A DNA stretch of 64,000 bases, taken from the NCBI RefSeq assembly GCF_008761635.1, contig NZ_CP044344.1, forward strand, positions 2,170,001 through 2,234,000, read 5' to 3'. This document shows positions 26,137 to 34,999 of the stretch, piece after piece. The DNA is from Nocardioides cynanchi (lineage in GTDB: Bacteria; Actinomycetota; Actinomycetes; Propionibacteriales; Nocardioidaceae). Each line of letters opens with the position of its first letter. Positions within the stretch are counted from its first letter, which is position 1. The notes under the pieces were generated by a model that saw nothing but the letters and a program-made list of their open reading frames with translations, searched no databases and was not told where the DNA came from. The position numbers were made by a program, and so were the translations under genes.

Positions 26137-27279
26137 ATGTCGCGCGCCATCTTCGAGCCCGAGCACGAGGCCTTCCGCGAGACCGTCGGCACCTTCCTGG
26201 ACAAGGAGGCGGTGCCGTTCCACGACCAGTGGGAGACCGACGGCATCGTCGACCGCGAGGTCTGGGCCAAGGCGGGGGCCCAGGGCCTGCTGGCCTTCCA
26301 GCTGCCCGAGGAGTACGGCGGCGGTGGGACGCCCGACTTCCGCTACAACCTCGTCGTCAACGAGGAGATGACCCGGCGCGGTGTCTACGGCTGCGCCTTC
26401 CCGCTCTTCAACGACATGATCGTGCCCTACCTCGTCTCGAGCGCCACCGAGGAGCAGCAGGAGCGGTGGTACCCCGGTCTGTGCGCCGGTACGACGATCG
26501 CGGCGATCGCGATGAGCGAGCCCGGCGCGGGCTCCGACCTCCAGGGGATCCGCACCACCGCCGTCGACGCCGGCGACCACTACGTGCTGAACGGCTCGAA
26601 GACCTTCATCTCCAACGGCATCCTGGCCGACCTCGTGGTCGTGGTCGCCCGGACCGATGCCGAGGCCGGCCACCAGGGCATCAGCCTGCTCGTGGTCGAA
26701 CGCGGCATGGCGGGCTTCGAGCGCGGCCGCAACCTCGACAAGATCGGCCAGCACGCCCAGGACACTGCCGAGCTGTTCTTCGACAACGTCCGCGTGCCCA
26801 AGGCCAACCTGCTCGGTGCGGAGGGCTCGGGGTTCCTCCAGCTGATGACCAACCTGGCCCAGGAGCGGCTCTCGATCGCGGCGTCGGCGGCGACCGCCTG
26901 CGAGGTGATCCTGGACGAGACGCTGCGCTACGTGAAGGAGCGCACGGCGTTCGGCCGGCCGATCGGGAAGTTCCAGCACAACCGCTTCGTGATGGCCGAG
27001 ATGGCCACCGAGACCCACATCGCCCGGGTGTTCCTCGACGACTGCGTCGCCCGGCACGTCCGCGGCGAGCTGGACGCCAAGACCGCCTCGATGGCCAAGT
27101 GGTGGCTGACCGAGCTCCAGAAGAAGATCGTGGACCAGGCGGTCCAGCTGTACGGCGGCTACGGCTACATGGCGGAGTACCCGATCGCCCGCGCCTACGT
27201 GAACTCGCGCGTCCAGACCATCTACGGCGGCACCACCGAGATCCAGAAGGAGATCATCGGCCGGTCGCTGGGCCTCTGA
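26137..27279 (+). CDS. Acyl-CoA dehydrogenase (long-chain type)
   Basis: A 380-residue FAD-dependent dehydrogenase that introduces the trans-2 double bond in acyl-CoA. Signatures are AIAMSEPGAGSDLQGI (FAD/substrate loop), KTFISNG and YGGYGYMAEYPIARAY. The sequence IYGGTTEIQKEII lacks the MCAD-type Glu of IYEGT; it matches LCAD-like enzymes in which the catalytic base is in an earlier helix (around LAQERLSIAASAA). It is followed by an acyl-CoA ligase, so the two probably act together in fatty acid breakdown. The palindromic operator just upstream implies repression by a TetR-type factor. Confidence 0.93.
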   Translation: MSRAIFEPEHEAFRETVGTFLDKEAVPFHDQWETDGIVDREVWAKAGAQGLLAFQLPEEYGGGGTPDFRYNLVVNEEMTRRGVYGCAFPLFNDMIVPYLVSSATEEQQERWYPGLCAGTTIAAIAMSEPGAGSDLQGIRTTAVDAGDHYVLNGSKTFISNGILADLVVVVARTDAEAGHQGISLLVVERGMAGFERGRNLDKIGQHAQDTAELFFDNVRVPKANLLGAEGSGFLQLMTNLAQERLSIAASAATACEVILDETLRYVKERTAFGRPIGKFQHNRFVMAEMATETHIARVFLDDCVARHVRGELDAKTASMAKWWLTELQKKIVDQAVQLYGGYGYMAEYPIARAYVNSRVQTIYGGTTEIQKEIIGRSLGL

Positions 27280-27310
27280 GCCCTTCCGGCGCTTGCCCGG
27301 CGGTGCCACG

Positions 27311-29176
27311 ATGACCGCCATGAGCGCCGACACCCTCCAGAGCGACCGGGCCGAGATCGAGCAGTTGATCGGGGGGCGCACGGTCGCGGACGCGCTCGCG
27401 GCGACGGTCGCCAGGTACGGCGAGCAGCCGGCGTACAGCGACAAGGCGGACGGCCGCAGCGAGTGGCGCACCCTGACCTGGCAGCAGGTGTACGACGAGG
27501 CGCGCGACGTGGCGGCCGCCCTGGTCGACCTCGGCGTCGAGCCCGGCCGGACCGTGGCGATCATGGCCACCAACCGGATCGAGCACCTGGTCGCCGACAT
27601 GGGCGCGATGCTCGCCGGGGCCGTCCCGATGTCGATCTACAACACCCTCTCGCCCGAGCAGATCGCCTTCATCGCCGGCCAGTCCCGGCCCGCGGTGGTG
27701 TTCGTCGAGACCGCCGACCACCTGGACCGCTGGCGCACCGCCCTCACGGCGGACACCGGAGTGCTGGCGGTGGTCGGCATCGGCCCCGGCACCACCGAGG
27801 CCGGCTTCGACGACGACCGCCTCACCACCTGGGACGTGGTCGTCGAGCGAGGCCGCGGCGTCGGGCACGCGGCCGTCGACGCGCGCACCGCGGCGCTCCG
27901 GCCGGAGGACCCCGCCACGATCCTCTACACCTCGGGCACCACCGGAGACCCGAAGGGCGTCGAGCTCAGCCATCGCAACGTGCTCTACGACTGCGAGGCC
28001 GGGCTCCGGATGAGCCGGCTGGAGGGCACCAACCTGACCGTCTCCTACCTCCCCTACGCCCACATCGCCGAGCGGATCCTCAGCCTCTACATCCCCCAGC
28101 ACTACGGTGACGTCCACATCTACCTCGTCGCGGACCCCTCCCTGCTGCTCGGTGCCCTCGGCGAGGTGCACCCGGCGCAGTTCTTCGGTGTCCCGCGGGT
28201 CTGGGAGAAGATCCAGTCCGGCGTCTCCGGGCTGCTGGCGATGGAGCAGGACGCCGCCAAGAAGTCGGCCGTCGAGGAGGCGATGCGGGTCGGGGCGGAG
28301 TACGTCGAGTCCCTCCAGGTGGGCCACACGACCTCCCCTGAGCTCCAGGCCCGCTTCGAGGCCGCGGACGCGGCCGTGCTCCGGCCGATCCGCTCGATGC
28401 TCGGCCTCGACCAGGTGATCTGGGCCGGCTCGGCCTCCGCTCCGATGCCCCTGGAGGTGGCCCGGTTCTTCGCGGGGCTCGGGATGCCGATCTACGACAT
28501 CTGGGGCATGACCGAGACCTGCGGCGGGGCCACGGCGTGCGGCCCGGACGCGTTCAAGCTCGGCACCGTGGGGCGGGCCTATCCCGGCATCGAGCTCCGG
28601 ATCGCCGACGACGGTGAGCTGTTGGCCCGTGGCCCGATCATGACGACCGGCTATCACCAGCGACCCGAGGCGACGGCCGAGCTGATCGACGCCGACGGCT
28701 GGCTGCACACCGGTGACATCGCCAGCATCGACGACGAGGGCTTCGTGTCGATCGTGGACCGGAAGAAGGAGCTGATCATCACCTCCGCCGGGAAGAACAT
28801 CGCACCGTCCAACATCGAGAGCTACCTGAAGGAGTCGCCGATCGTCGGCCACGCGCTGGCGTTCGGCGACAGCCGGCCCTACGTCGTGGCGGTGCTGACC
28901 CTGGACGGCGAGGTCGCCCCGGTGATCGCCCAGATGGGCGGCATCGAGTTCACCGACCTGGCCGACCTCGCGGCCAAGCCGGAGATCCTGGCGATGGCAC
29001 AGGACGCCGTGGACAAGGCCAACGCCCGGCTCTCGCGCCCCGAGCAGATCAAGGCCTTCGAGCTGCTCCCGGTCGAGTGGACCGCGGAGTCGGAGGAGCT
29101 CACCCCCACCCTCAAGCTGAAGCGGCGCGTCGTACACACGAAGTACGCCGACGTGATCGACCGGCTCTACGGCTGA
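27311..29176 (+). CDS. Long-chain acyl-CoA synthetase (AMP-forming)
   Basis: A 621-residue ANL-superfamily ligase that activates fatty acids with ATP and CoA. The P-loop is YTSGTTGDPKG (about residue 205), followed by SYLPYAHIAER, the adenylate motif IYDIWGMTETCG, the TGD motif DGWLHTGDIA and the catalytic Lys region LTPTLKLKRRVV. It starts 31 bp after the acyl-CoA dehydrogenase and is probably in the same operon, controlled by the shared operator. ATG 27311 is chosen over TTG 27293; ATG 27320 is also possible. Confidence 0.93.
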   Translation: MTAMSADTLQSDRAEIEQLIGGRTVADALAATVARYGEQPAYSDKADGRSEWRTLTWQQVYDEARDVAAALVDLGVEPGRTVAIMATNRIEHLVADMGAMLAGAVPMSIYNTLSPEQIAFIAGQSRPAVVFVETADHLDRWRTALTADTGVLAVVGIGPGTTEAGFDDDRLTTWDVVVERGRGVGHAAVDARTAALRPEDPATILYTSGTTGDPKGVELSHRNVLYDCEAGLRMSRLEGTNLTVSYLPYAHIAERILSLYIPQHYGDVHIYLVADPSLLLGALGEVHPAQFFGVPRVWEKIQSGVSGLLAMEQDAAKKSAVEEAMRVGAEYVESLQVGHTTSPELQARFEAADAAVLRPIRSMLGLDQVIWAGSASAPMPLEVARFFAGLGMPIYDIWGMTETCGGATACGPDAFKLGTVGRAYPGIELRIADDGELLARGPIMTTGYHQRPEATAELIDADGWLHTGDIASIDDEGFVSIVDRKKELIITSAGKNIAPSNIESYLKESPIVGHALAFGDSRPYVVAVLTLDGEVAPVIAQMGGIEFTDLADLAAKPEILAMAQDAVDKANARLSRPEQIKAFELLPVEWTAESEELTPTLKLKRRVVHTKYADVIDRLYG

Positions 29177-29263
29177 GGGGGGCGACAGTGGCAACCCGGC
29201 ACACCCTCGGCGCGTCCTACCCGACGTATCTACCGTCCCTGCGGCGGCTCTTCGACTGAAGGA

Positions 29264-29282
29264 GGGTCCGGGCACGGGACCC
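29264..29282. terminator. Short hairpin between acyl-CoA ligase and heme-binding-like gene
   Basis: GGGTCC and GGACCC pair around a 7-nt loop. It has no T-tract and overlaps the leader of the following gene, so it could be an attenuator rather than a terminator. Confidence 0.35.
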
Positions 29283-29306
29283 GACGCGGACACCAGGAGA
29301 CAACCC

Positions 29307-30317
29307 ATGCATCTCGCCAGCGACTTCGCCTTCGAGCCGGTTCCGGCCATCGCCGACACCCCGGCCCACCCGTTCACCAGCATCGACGACCCGCTCGGCC
29401 CGCTCGCCGCGCTGGTCGGGACCTGGACCGGCACCGGCTTCAACACGATCTGGCGCCCGCACTTCCCGTCCGGCGCCCAGGACCGCTTCCTCGAGCTCAA
29501 CCTCACCTCGGAGACCCTGGTCTTCGAGGAGATCCCGGGCGCCATCCCCAACCGCGGTCTGGACCAGAAGGACATCGAGATGTTCGGCGTCCACTACCTC
29601 CAGCAGATCTCCGACAGCGCCCTGTCGGCCGGGATCCACCTCGAGCCGGGCATCTGGGCCACGGTGCCGGCCACGACCGCGCCGAAGGAGCCGCCGACGG
29701 TCGTCCGGATGGCGTCCATCCCGCACGGCACCGCGATCCTGGTGCAGGGCAAGGCCTTCACCGTCGCCGGCCCACCGGTCATCGCCGACACCGACATCAT
29801 CCCGTTCGGGGCCGGCGACCCCGGTGGCAAGGGCACGTTCGCCAACGCCGAGCAGGCCTTCCCGGAGCTCGACCTCTCCAAGAAGACCAAGTTCCGGCAA
29901 CCGTCCGACGCCACCACGCAGCCGTCGATCACCCAGGCGATGGTGAAGAACCCCAACCTCGTGCTGCAGAAGGCGATCCACGGCCAGGACATCGTCCGGA
30001 CCACGGTCCTGCGGATCAACACCCACACCAAGCCGGAGAGCGTCGGCACGGCCAACACGTTCTTCCTCGGCGAGAACGCGTCGGCCAACCACGTCGACGC
30101 GACCTTCTGGATCGAGAAGGTCAAGAAGCCGCACACCGCCGGCCACTTCCTCCAGCTCCAGTACTCCCAGACGGTGATGCTCGACTTCAACGGCCTGCGC
30201 TGGCCGCACGTCTCGGTCGCCACGCTGCGCAAGACGGTCCCGTCGCCCGCCCCGGCGCGCAACGACCTCCCGTCGGGCGGGGGCGCGGTCGCCGGTCGCG
30301 AGGTCGAGCTCGGCTAG
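29307..30317 (+). CDS. Nitrobindin/heme-binding-like beta-barrel protein
   Basis: A 336-residue cytoplasmic protein. The start DDPLGPLAALVGTWTGTGFN matches the opening of nitrobindin-like calycin beta-barrels. No export signal is seen. Further strands include GIHLEPGIWATVPATT, TVVRMASIPHGTAILVQGKA and HFLQLQYSQTVMLDFNGLRW. A specific heme-ligand His could not be assigned with confidence. Possible roles are heme or NO handling, or lipid binding. It precedes the convergent STAS gene by 6 bp. Confidence 0.65.
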   Translation: MHLASDFAFEPVPAIADTPAHPFTSIDDPLGPLAALVGTWTGTGFNTIWRPHFPSGAQDRFLELNLTSETLVFEEIPGAIPNRGLDQKDIEMFGVHYLQQISDSALSAGIHLEPGIWATVPATTAPKEPPTVVRMASIPHGTAILVQGKAFTVAGPPVIADTDIIPFGAGDPGGKGTFANAEQAFPELDLSKKTKFRQPSDATTQPSITQAMVKNPNLVLQKAIHGQDIVRTTVLRINTHTKPESVGTANTFFLGENASANHVDATFWIEKVKKPHTAGHFLQLQYSQTVMLDFNGLRWPHVSVATLRKTVPSPAPARNDLPSGGGAVAGREVELG

Positions 30318-30323
30318 CGCCGG

Positions 30324-30644
30324 TCAGGCCTCGCGGATCGAGAAGACCTTGTCCAGGCTGGTGACCTGGAAGATCCGCAGCAGCCGCTCGTTGCTGCACA
30401 GGATCTCGAAGGATCCCTTGCGGGAGTAGGCGCGGCGCCGAGCGCTGATCAGGGTGCCGAGCGCCGTCGAGTCCAGGAACGTCGTGTGGCTCAGGTCGAC
30501 CACGATGTCGACCTTGCCGGCGTCGAGGAGCTCCACGATGGCCGTCGCGAGCTGGGTGTGCGTGGCCAGGTCGATCTCACCGTGGGGGGCGACCACCGCC
30601 CGACCTTCCGCGTCGGTTCCCAGCTCGATCGAGAACTCGTCCAT
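30324..30644 (-). CDS. STAS-domain anti-anti-sigma factor (RsbV-like)
   Basis: A 106-residue STAS protein. Dephosphorylated RsbV-type proteins capture an anti-sigma kinase and so free a stress sigma factor. The phosphorylatable residue is Ser59 in FLDSTALGTLI, and the first strand is GRAVVAPHGEIDLATH. ATG 30644 has GGGAG upstream. It is divergent from the RsbQ-like hydrolase and RsbP-like phosphatase, which could dephosphorylate it. No RsbW-type kinase is in the window. Confidence 0.92.
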   Translation of the reverse strand: MDEFSIELGTDAEGRAVVAPHGEIDLATHTQLATAIVELLDAGKVDIVVDLSHTTFLDSTALGTLISARRRAYSRKGSFEILCSNERLLRIFQVTSLDKVFSIREA

Positions 30645-30659
30645 CTGCTCCCCTCCCAC

Positions 30660-30665
30660 TAGCCT
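30660..30665 (+). promoter_or_regulatory. -10 box of a leaderless promoter
   Basis: TAGCCT, then GAGCGC (6 nt), then ATG 30672. It overlaps the divergent promoter region of the STAS gene. Confidence 0.45.
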
Positions 30666-30671
30666 GAGCGC

Positions 30672-31472
30672 ATGGACGCCCTCGCCCGCTGGAACGTACA
30701 CCAGAGCGGGCAGAAGGGCGGGCCGGTCCTGCTCTTCGCTCACGGATTCGGTTGCGACCAGCACATGTGGCGGTTCGTCACGCCGGCGTTCGAGGACCGG
30801 TTCCGGGTCGTCCGCTTCGACTTCGTGGGCAGCGGCGGCTCCGACCTCACGACGTACGACGTCGAGCGCTACTCCACGCTCCAGGGCTACGCCGACGACG
30901 TGGTCAGCCTGTGCACCGAGCTCGACCTGACCGACGTCACGTACGTCGGGCACTCGGTGGCGGCGATGATCGGGGTCCTCGCCGAGGTGGCGCGACCCGA
31001 GCTCTTCGCGCAGCTGGTGCTGGTGGGGCCGTCGCCGCGCTACATCGACACCGACGGCTACCGGGGTGGCTTCTCCGCGGACGACATCGAGCAGCTGCTC
31101 GGGTCCCTCGACAGCAACTACCTCGGCTGGTCCGGCGCGATGGCGCCGGTGATCATGGGCAACGCGGAGCGCCCCCATCTCGGTGCCGAGCTGACCGCGA
31201 GCTTCTGCCGCACGGATCCCGAGATCGCTCGCCGCTTCGCCCGGGTCACCTTCACCTCCGACAACCGCGCGGAGCTGGGGCGGGTCACGACCCCGACCCT
31301 GATCCTGCAGTGCCGCGACGACGTGATCGCTCCGCTCGAGGTCGGCGCCTACGTCCGCGACGCGATCCCCGGCAGCACCATGACGGTGCTCGAGGCCACC
31401 GGGCACTGCCCCAACCTGAGCGCTCCCGAAGAGACCGTGGCGGCGATGGCGGACTTCGTCCGCGGCCGCTGA
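30672..31472 (+). CDS. RsbQ-like alpha/beta hydrolase
   Basis: A 266-residue alpha/beta hydrolase of the RsbQ/KAI2/D14 type. The nucleophile Ser lies in VGHSVAAMIG (about residue 95), the acid Asp in CRDDVIAPLEV and the His in TGHCPNLSAPEE, the RsbQ-type catalytic end. Family members hydrolyse or bind small lactones, and RsbQ activates the RsbP phosphatase. The next gene starts 1 nt after this stop, so the pair is transcribed together. This supports an energy-stress role rather than a metabolic one. Confidence 0.88.
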   Translation: MDALARWNVHQSGQKGGPVLLFAHGFGCDQHMWRFVTPAFEDRFRVVRFDFVGSGGSDLTTYDVERYSTLQGYADDVVSLCTELDLTDVTYVGHSVAAMIGVLAEVARPELFAQLVLVGPSPRYIDTDGYRGGFSADDIEQLLGSLDSNYLGWSGAMAPVIMGNAERPHLGAELTASFCRTDPEIARRFARVTFTSDNRAELGRVTTPTLILQCRDDVIAPLEVGAYVRDAIPGSTMTVLEATGHCPNLSAPEETVAAMADFVRGR

Positions 31473-31473
31473 C

Positions 31474-32664
31474 GTGCCGGGTCGCGAGCGAGCCCGGCGC
31501 GCGTTCGACGCCGCCCTGCTCGAGCACGATGCAGAGCAGCTCTACCAGCAGGCGCCGTGCGGCTACCTGTCGCTGTCGGCGGACGGGCTGGTGGTGCGGG
31601 TCAACCAGACGTTCCTGACCTGGACCGGGTTCACCCGCGACGCGCTGGAGGGCCGGCGCCGGTTCTCCGAGCTGCTCACGGTCGGCGGCCGGATCTACTA
31701 CGAGACGCACTTCGCCCCGATGATCCAGCTCCAGGGCGGCGCGCGCGAGATCGCCCTCGAGGTGGTCGGAGCCGACGGCGTGGCACTGCCGGTCCTGGTG
31801 AACGCCGTACTCGAGCGCGACGCCGACGGCGCTCCGCGGTCGATCCTGGTCGCGGTGTTCGACGCCTCCGAGCGGCGGGGCTACGAGCAGGAGCTGCTGC
31901 GGGCCCGGCGGACCGCCGAGGAGTCGGAGACCCGGGCGCTCTCCCTGGCCCGCACCCTCCAGCAGACCCTGATCCCACCCCGGCCGCCGGACATCCCCGG
32001 CCTGGAGGTCGCAGCGGTCTACCGGCCGGCCGGCGACGGGCACGAGGTGGGCGGCGACTTCTACGACGTGTTCCAGGTGGCCGTCGACGACTGGGTGGTC
32101 GTGCTCGGTGACGTTTCGGGCAAGGGCGTCGACGCCGCCGTGGTGACGTCCCTGATCCGACACTCCCTGCGCGGGATCGCGGTCACGGTGGCGGACCCCA
32201 GCGAGGCGCTGGGCGAGCTCAACACGATCCTGCTCGCCGACGCGACGGACCGCTTCTGCACGGTGCTGATGCTGCGGCTCGTGCGGTCTGACGGCAGCTG
32301 GTGCCTGACCGCGAGCGCGGGCGGGCACCCCGCTGCCCTGATCTGGCCCGAGGGCGCCTCCCCGGGGGCGGTCGGCGAGCCGGGCTCTCTCGTGGGCATC
32401 TTCGACGACGCCTCCTTCACCACGGCCCGGGTCGAGCTCGGGCCCGGCGACACCGTCGTGCTCTACACCGACGGGCTCTCCGAGGCGCGGAGAGGCCAGG
32501 AGTTCTTCTCCGACACCCGGCTGCTCGAGCGCCTCGTCCACCACGGGGCCGATCCCGCCGTCCTGACGCGGGGTCTGCTCGAGGACGCGCTGGCCTTCGA
32601 GGAGGGCGCCCCCCGTGACGACATCGCCGTACTGGGGCTGAGGGTTCCGCACCCGCACGAGTGA
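31474..32664 (+). CDS. RsbP-like PAS-PP2C phosphatase
   Basis: A 396-residue protein: PAS domain (LYQQAPCGYLSLSADGLVVR, residues 22-130), a coiled linker (QELLRARRTAEESETRALSLA) and a PP2C/SpoIIE phosphatase domain (LQQTLIPPRPPDIPGLEVA onward). Metal-binding Asp residues are in HEVGGDFYDVF and VVLGDVSGKGVDAA, and in YTDGLSEAR. RsbP dephosphorylates RsbV-P to start the general stress response. The preceding gene is RsbQ-like and a STAS protein is encoded divergently, matching the Bacillus RsbQ-RsbP logic. GTG 31474 begins 1 nt after the hydrolase stop. Confidence 0.92.
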   Translation: MPGRERARRAFDAALLEHDAEQLYQQAPCGYLSLSADGLVVRVNQTFLTWTGFTRDALEGRRRFSELLTVGGRIYYETHFAPMIQLQGGAREIALEVVGADGVALPVLVNAVLERDADGAPRSILVAVFDASERRGYEQELLRARRTAEESETRALSLARTLQQTLIPPRPPDIPGLEVAAVYRPAGDGHEVGGDFYDVFQVAVDDWVVVLGDVSGKGVDAAVVTSLIRHSLRGIAVTVADPSEALGELNTILLADATDRFCTVLMLRLVRSDGSWCLTASAGGHPAALIWPEGASPGAVGEPGSLVGIFDDASFTTARVELGPGDTVVLYTDGLSEARRGQEFFSDTRLLERLVHHGADPAVLTRGLLEDALAFEEGAPRDDIAVLGLRVPHPHE

Positions 32665-32730
32665 CCTGCTCGTGGTGTCCCGGTGGCCCGCAGCCCGACG
32701 TCAGGTCACGATTCGGCAAACCCTGACCGG

Positions 32731-32748
32731 ATCGGGGGAATCCCCGAT
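32731..32748. promoter_or_regulatory. Hairpin or operator upstream of the MMPL gene
   Basis: ATCGGGG and CCCCGAT form a perfect 7-bp inverted repeat with a 4-nt loop, 34 nt before the MMPL start. It could terminate the rsb operon or bind a regulator. Confidence 0.4.
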
Positions 32749-32782
32749 GCACGGCGTTGTCCGGATCTGGTCCACTTGACCC

Positions 32783-34909
32783 ATGCACCGACAGATCGCA
32801 GGCAAGCTCACGAGTCCGGTCACCAAGTGGTTCGTCGCGATCGCGTGGATCGTGATCGCGGTGGGCGGCGGGTTCTTCGGCAGCAAGCTGTCGACGGTCA
32901 CCAACGACCAGGCCGCCTCGTGGCTGCCCACCAGCGCGGAGTCGACCAAGGCGCTCGCCCAGCTCGACGCCTTCCAGAACCCCAACAACATCCCCACCGT
33001 GATCGTCTACTACCGCGCCGGCGGCCTGACCACCTCGGACCTCGCGGCGATCAAGGGACAGGTCGCCGACATCTCCGCGATGAAGGGGGTCACCGGCCGG
33101 GTCCAGGGCCCGGTGCCGTCTCAGGACGGTGAGGTCGCCCAGACCCTGGTCACCTTCAACTTCGGCAAGGACGGATGGAACAAGCTGCCCGACACCACCG
33201 ACCAGCTGCGCTCGATCGCCGCGATCCCCGGTGTCACCGTCCACTTCGCCGGGCCGGGTGGTCAGGCTGCCGACTCCGCCAAGGCGTTCGCCGGCATCGA
33301 CGGCACGCTGCTCTTCGCCAGCCTGGGCGTCGTGATCCTGATCCTGCTGGTCACCTACCGGAGCCCGATCCTGTGGATCCTGCCGCTGTTCTCCTCGGTG
33401 GTGGCGCTGTTCACCAGCCAGGGGGTGGTCTACTTCCTGGCCAAGGACGCCGGGCTCACCGTGAACAGCCAGAGCAGCGCGATCCTCACGGTGCTCGTGA
33501 TCGGCGCCGGCACCGACTACGCGCTGCTGCTGGTGGCCAGGTATCGCGAGGAGCTGCGCCGGCACGCCGATCGGCACGAAGCGATGGCCTTCGCCCTGCA
33601 CCGGGCCGCCCCCGCGCTGCTGGCCAGCGCCGGCACGGTCGTGGTGGGCATGCTGTGCCTGACCTTGGCCGAGATGAACTCCACCAAGGGCCTCGGTCCG
33701 GTCAACGCGATCGGTGTCGCGATCACCTTGCTCGTGATGATCACGCTGCTTCCGGCGCTGCTGGTGATCTTCGGACGCTGGATCTTCTGGCCGGCCCGCC
33801 CGTCGTACGGATCGCACGAGCCGACCACCACCGGCCTGTGGGCCAAGGTCGGCAACTGGATCGCTCCGCGGCCGCGCAAGGTGTGGGTCGTCACCGCCGT
33901 CGTGCTCGGGATCGCCGCGCTCGGCACCCTCAACCTCGACACCGGCGGGCTGACCACGGCCGACCAGTACACCAAGGTCGTGGACTCCACCCAGGGCCAG
34001 GCCCTGCTCAACCAGCACGGCCTGGTCAACAACGCGACCCCGATCATGGTGGTCACCAGCGCCTCCACCGCCGACCAGGTCACCCAGGCGATCCGCACGG
34101 TGCCGGGAGTCGACCCGCCGATCTCCCCTGCGCCGCCGATCAACGGGGTCGCCCTGGTCACCGCGACGATCCCCGACGACGTGGCGTCCCAGGCGGCCTT
34201 CGACAAGGTGCGCGCGGTGCGCGACGCCGTACACCAGGTGCCCGGCGCCAACGCCCTGGTGGGCGGGGCATCGGCGACCTTCCTCGACGTCCAGGTGGCC
34301 TCGCACCACGACAACAAGCTGATCATCCCGGTGATCCTGGTCGTGGTGATGCTGATCCTGATGCTGTTGCTGCGTGCGCTGATCTCACCGCTGATCCTGA
34401 TCGCGACGGTGGTCCTGTCGTACGCCGCAGCGCTGGGGATCTCGACATTCCTCTTCCAGCACGTCTACACCCACCTGTTCAGCCAGGGGGCGGGCTTCGA
34501 CCACGCCGACGCGTCGTTCCCGCTGTTCGTCTTCGTGTTCCTGGTGGCCCTGGGCATCGACTACAACATCTTCCTGATGACCCGGGTGCGGGAGGAGACC
34601 GCGGCCCGCGGCACCCGTCAGGGCTCGCTGATCGCGCTCGGTGCGACCGGTGGGGTGATCACCTCGGCCGGCTTCGTCCTGGCGTCGACGTTCGCGGTGC
34701 TGGGCACGCTGCCACTGGTGTTCATCGCCGAGCTCGGCACGGCGGTGGCCCTGGGGGTCATCCTCGACACGATCATCGTGCGGTCGGTACTGGTGACCGC
34801 GATCAACCTCGACCTGGGCGGCCGGATCTGGTGGCCGAGCAAGCTCGACCGCGGACCCCAGGACAGCGCCGTCGAGGCGGCCCACGAGGTCGACCGGATC
34901 GACGCCTGA
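32783..34909 (+). CDS. MMPL-family (RND) transporter
   Basis: A 708-residue inner-membrane transporter with the MMPL repeat architecture: an N-terminal helix, a periplasmic loop, about five helices (AGTDYALLLVARYREELRRH is the energy-coupling helix), then a second half with the matching ALGIDYNIFLMTRVREET. The paired GTDYALLL and GIDYNIF carry the proton-relay Asp and Tyr. The family exports lipids, siderophores or antibiotics; the cargo is unknown. It is a single gene with no adjacent export accessory. A double inverted repeat follows. Confidence 0.93.
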   Translation: MHRQIAGKLTSPVTKWFVAIAWIVIAVGGGFFGSKLSTVTNDQAASWLPTSAESTKALAQLDAFQNPNNIPTVIVYYRAGGLTTSDLAAIKGQVADISAMKGVTGRVQGPVPSQDGEVAQTLVTFNFGKDGWNKLPDTTDQLRSIAAIPGVTVHFAGPGGQAADSAKAFAGIDGTLLFASLGVVILILLVTYRSPILWILPLFSSVVALFTSQGVVYFLAKDAGLTVNSQSSAILTVLVIGAGTDYALLLVARYREELRRHADRHEAMAFALHRAAPALLASAGTVVVGMLCLTLAEMNSTKGLGPVNAIGVAITLLVMITLLPALLVIFGRWIFWPARPSYGSHEPTTTGLWAKVGNWIAPRPRKVWVVTAVVLGIAALGTLNLDTGGLTTADQYTKVVDSTQGQALLNQHGLVNNATPIMVVTSASTADQVTQAIRTVPGVDPPISPAPPINGVALVTATIPDDVASQAAFDKVRAVRDAVHQVPGANALVGGASATFLDVQVASHHDNKLIIPVILVVVMLILMLLLRALISPLILIATVVLSYAAALGISTFLFQHVYTHLFSQGAGFDHADASFPLFVFVFLVALGIDYNIFLMTRVREETAARGTRQGSLIALGATGGVITSAGFVLASTFAVLGTLPLVFIAELGTAVALGVILDTIIVRSVLVTAINLDLGGRIWWPSKLDRGPQDSAVEAAHEVDRIDA

Positions 34910-34913
34910 CCGA

Positions 34914-34993
34914 CTTCTCAGGCGAAACCCGTCGCTTCCCGGCCGAGATTTCGGCTGAGAAGCGACGGTTTCCCCGGTGCACCGGGGAAACCG
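34914..34993. terminator. Nested inverted repeats between convergent genes, including a 28-bp palindrome
   Basis: CTTCTCAG (34914-34921) pairs with CTGAGAAG (34955-34962), and CGGTTTCCCCGGTG begins a perfect 28-bp palindrome (34966-34993). A third pairing, of GTCGCTTC with GAAGCGAC, overlaps both. The position between the MMPL and P450 3' ends suggests a bidirectional terminator, or a mobile intergenic repeat. Confidence 0.7.
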
Positions 34994-34999
34994 CGGCCC

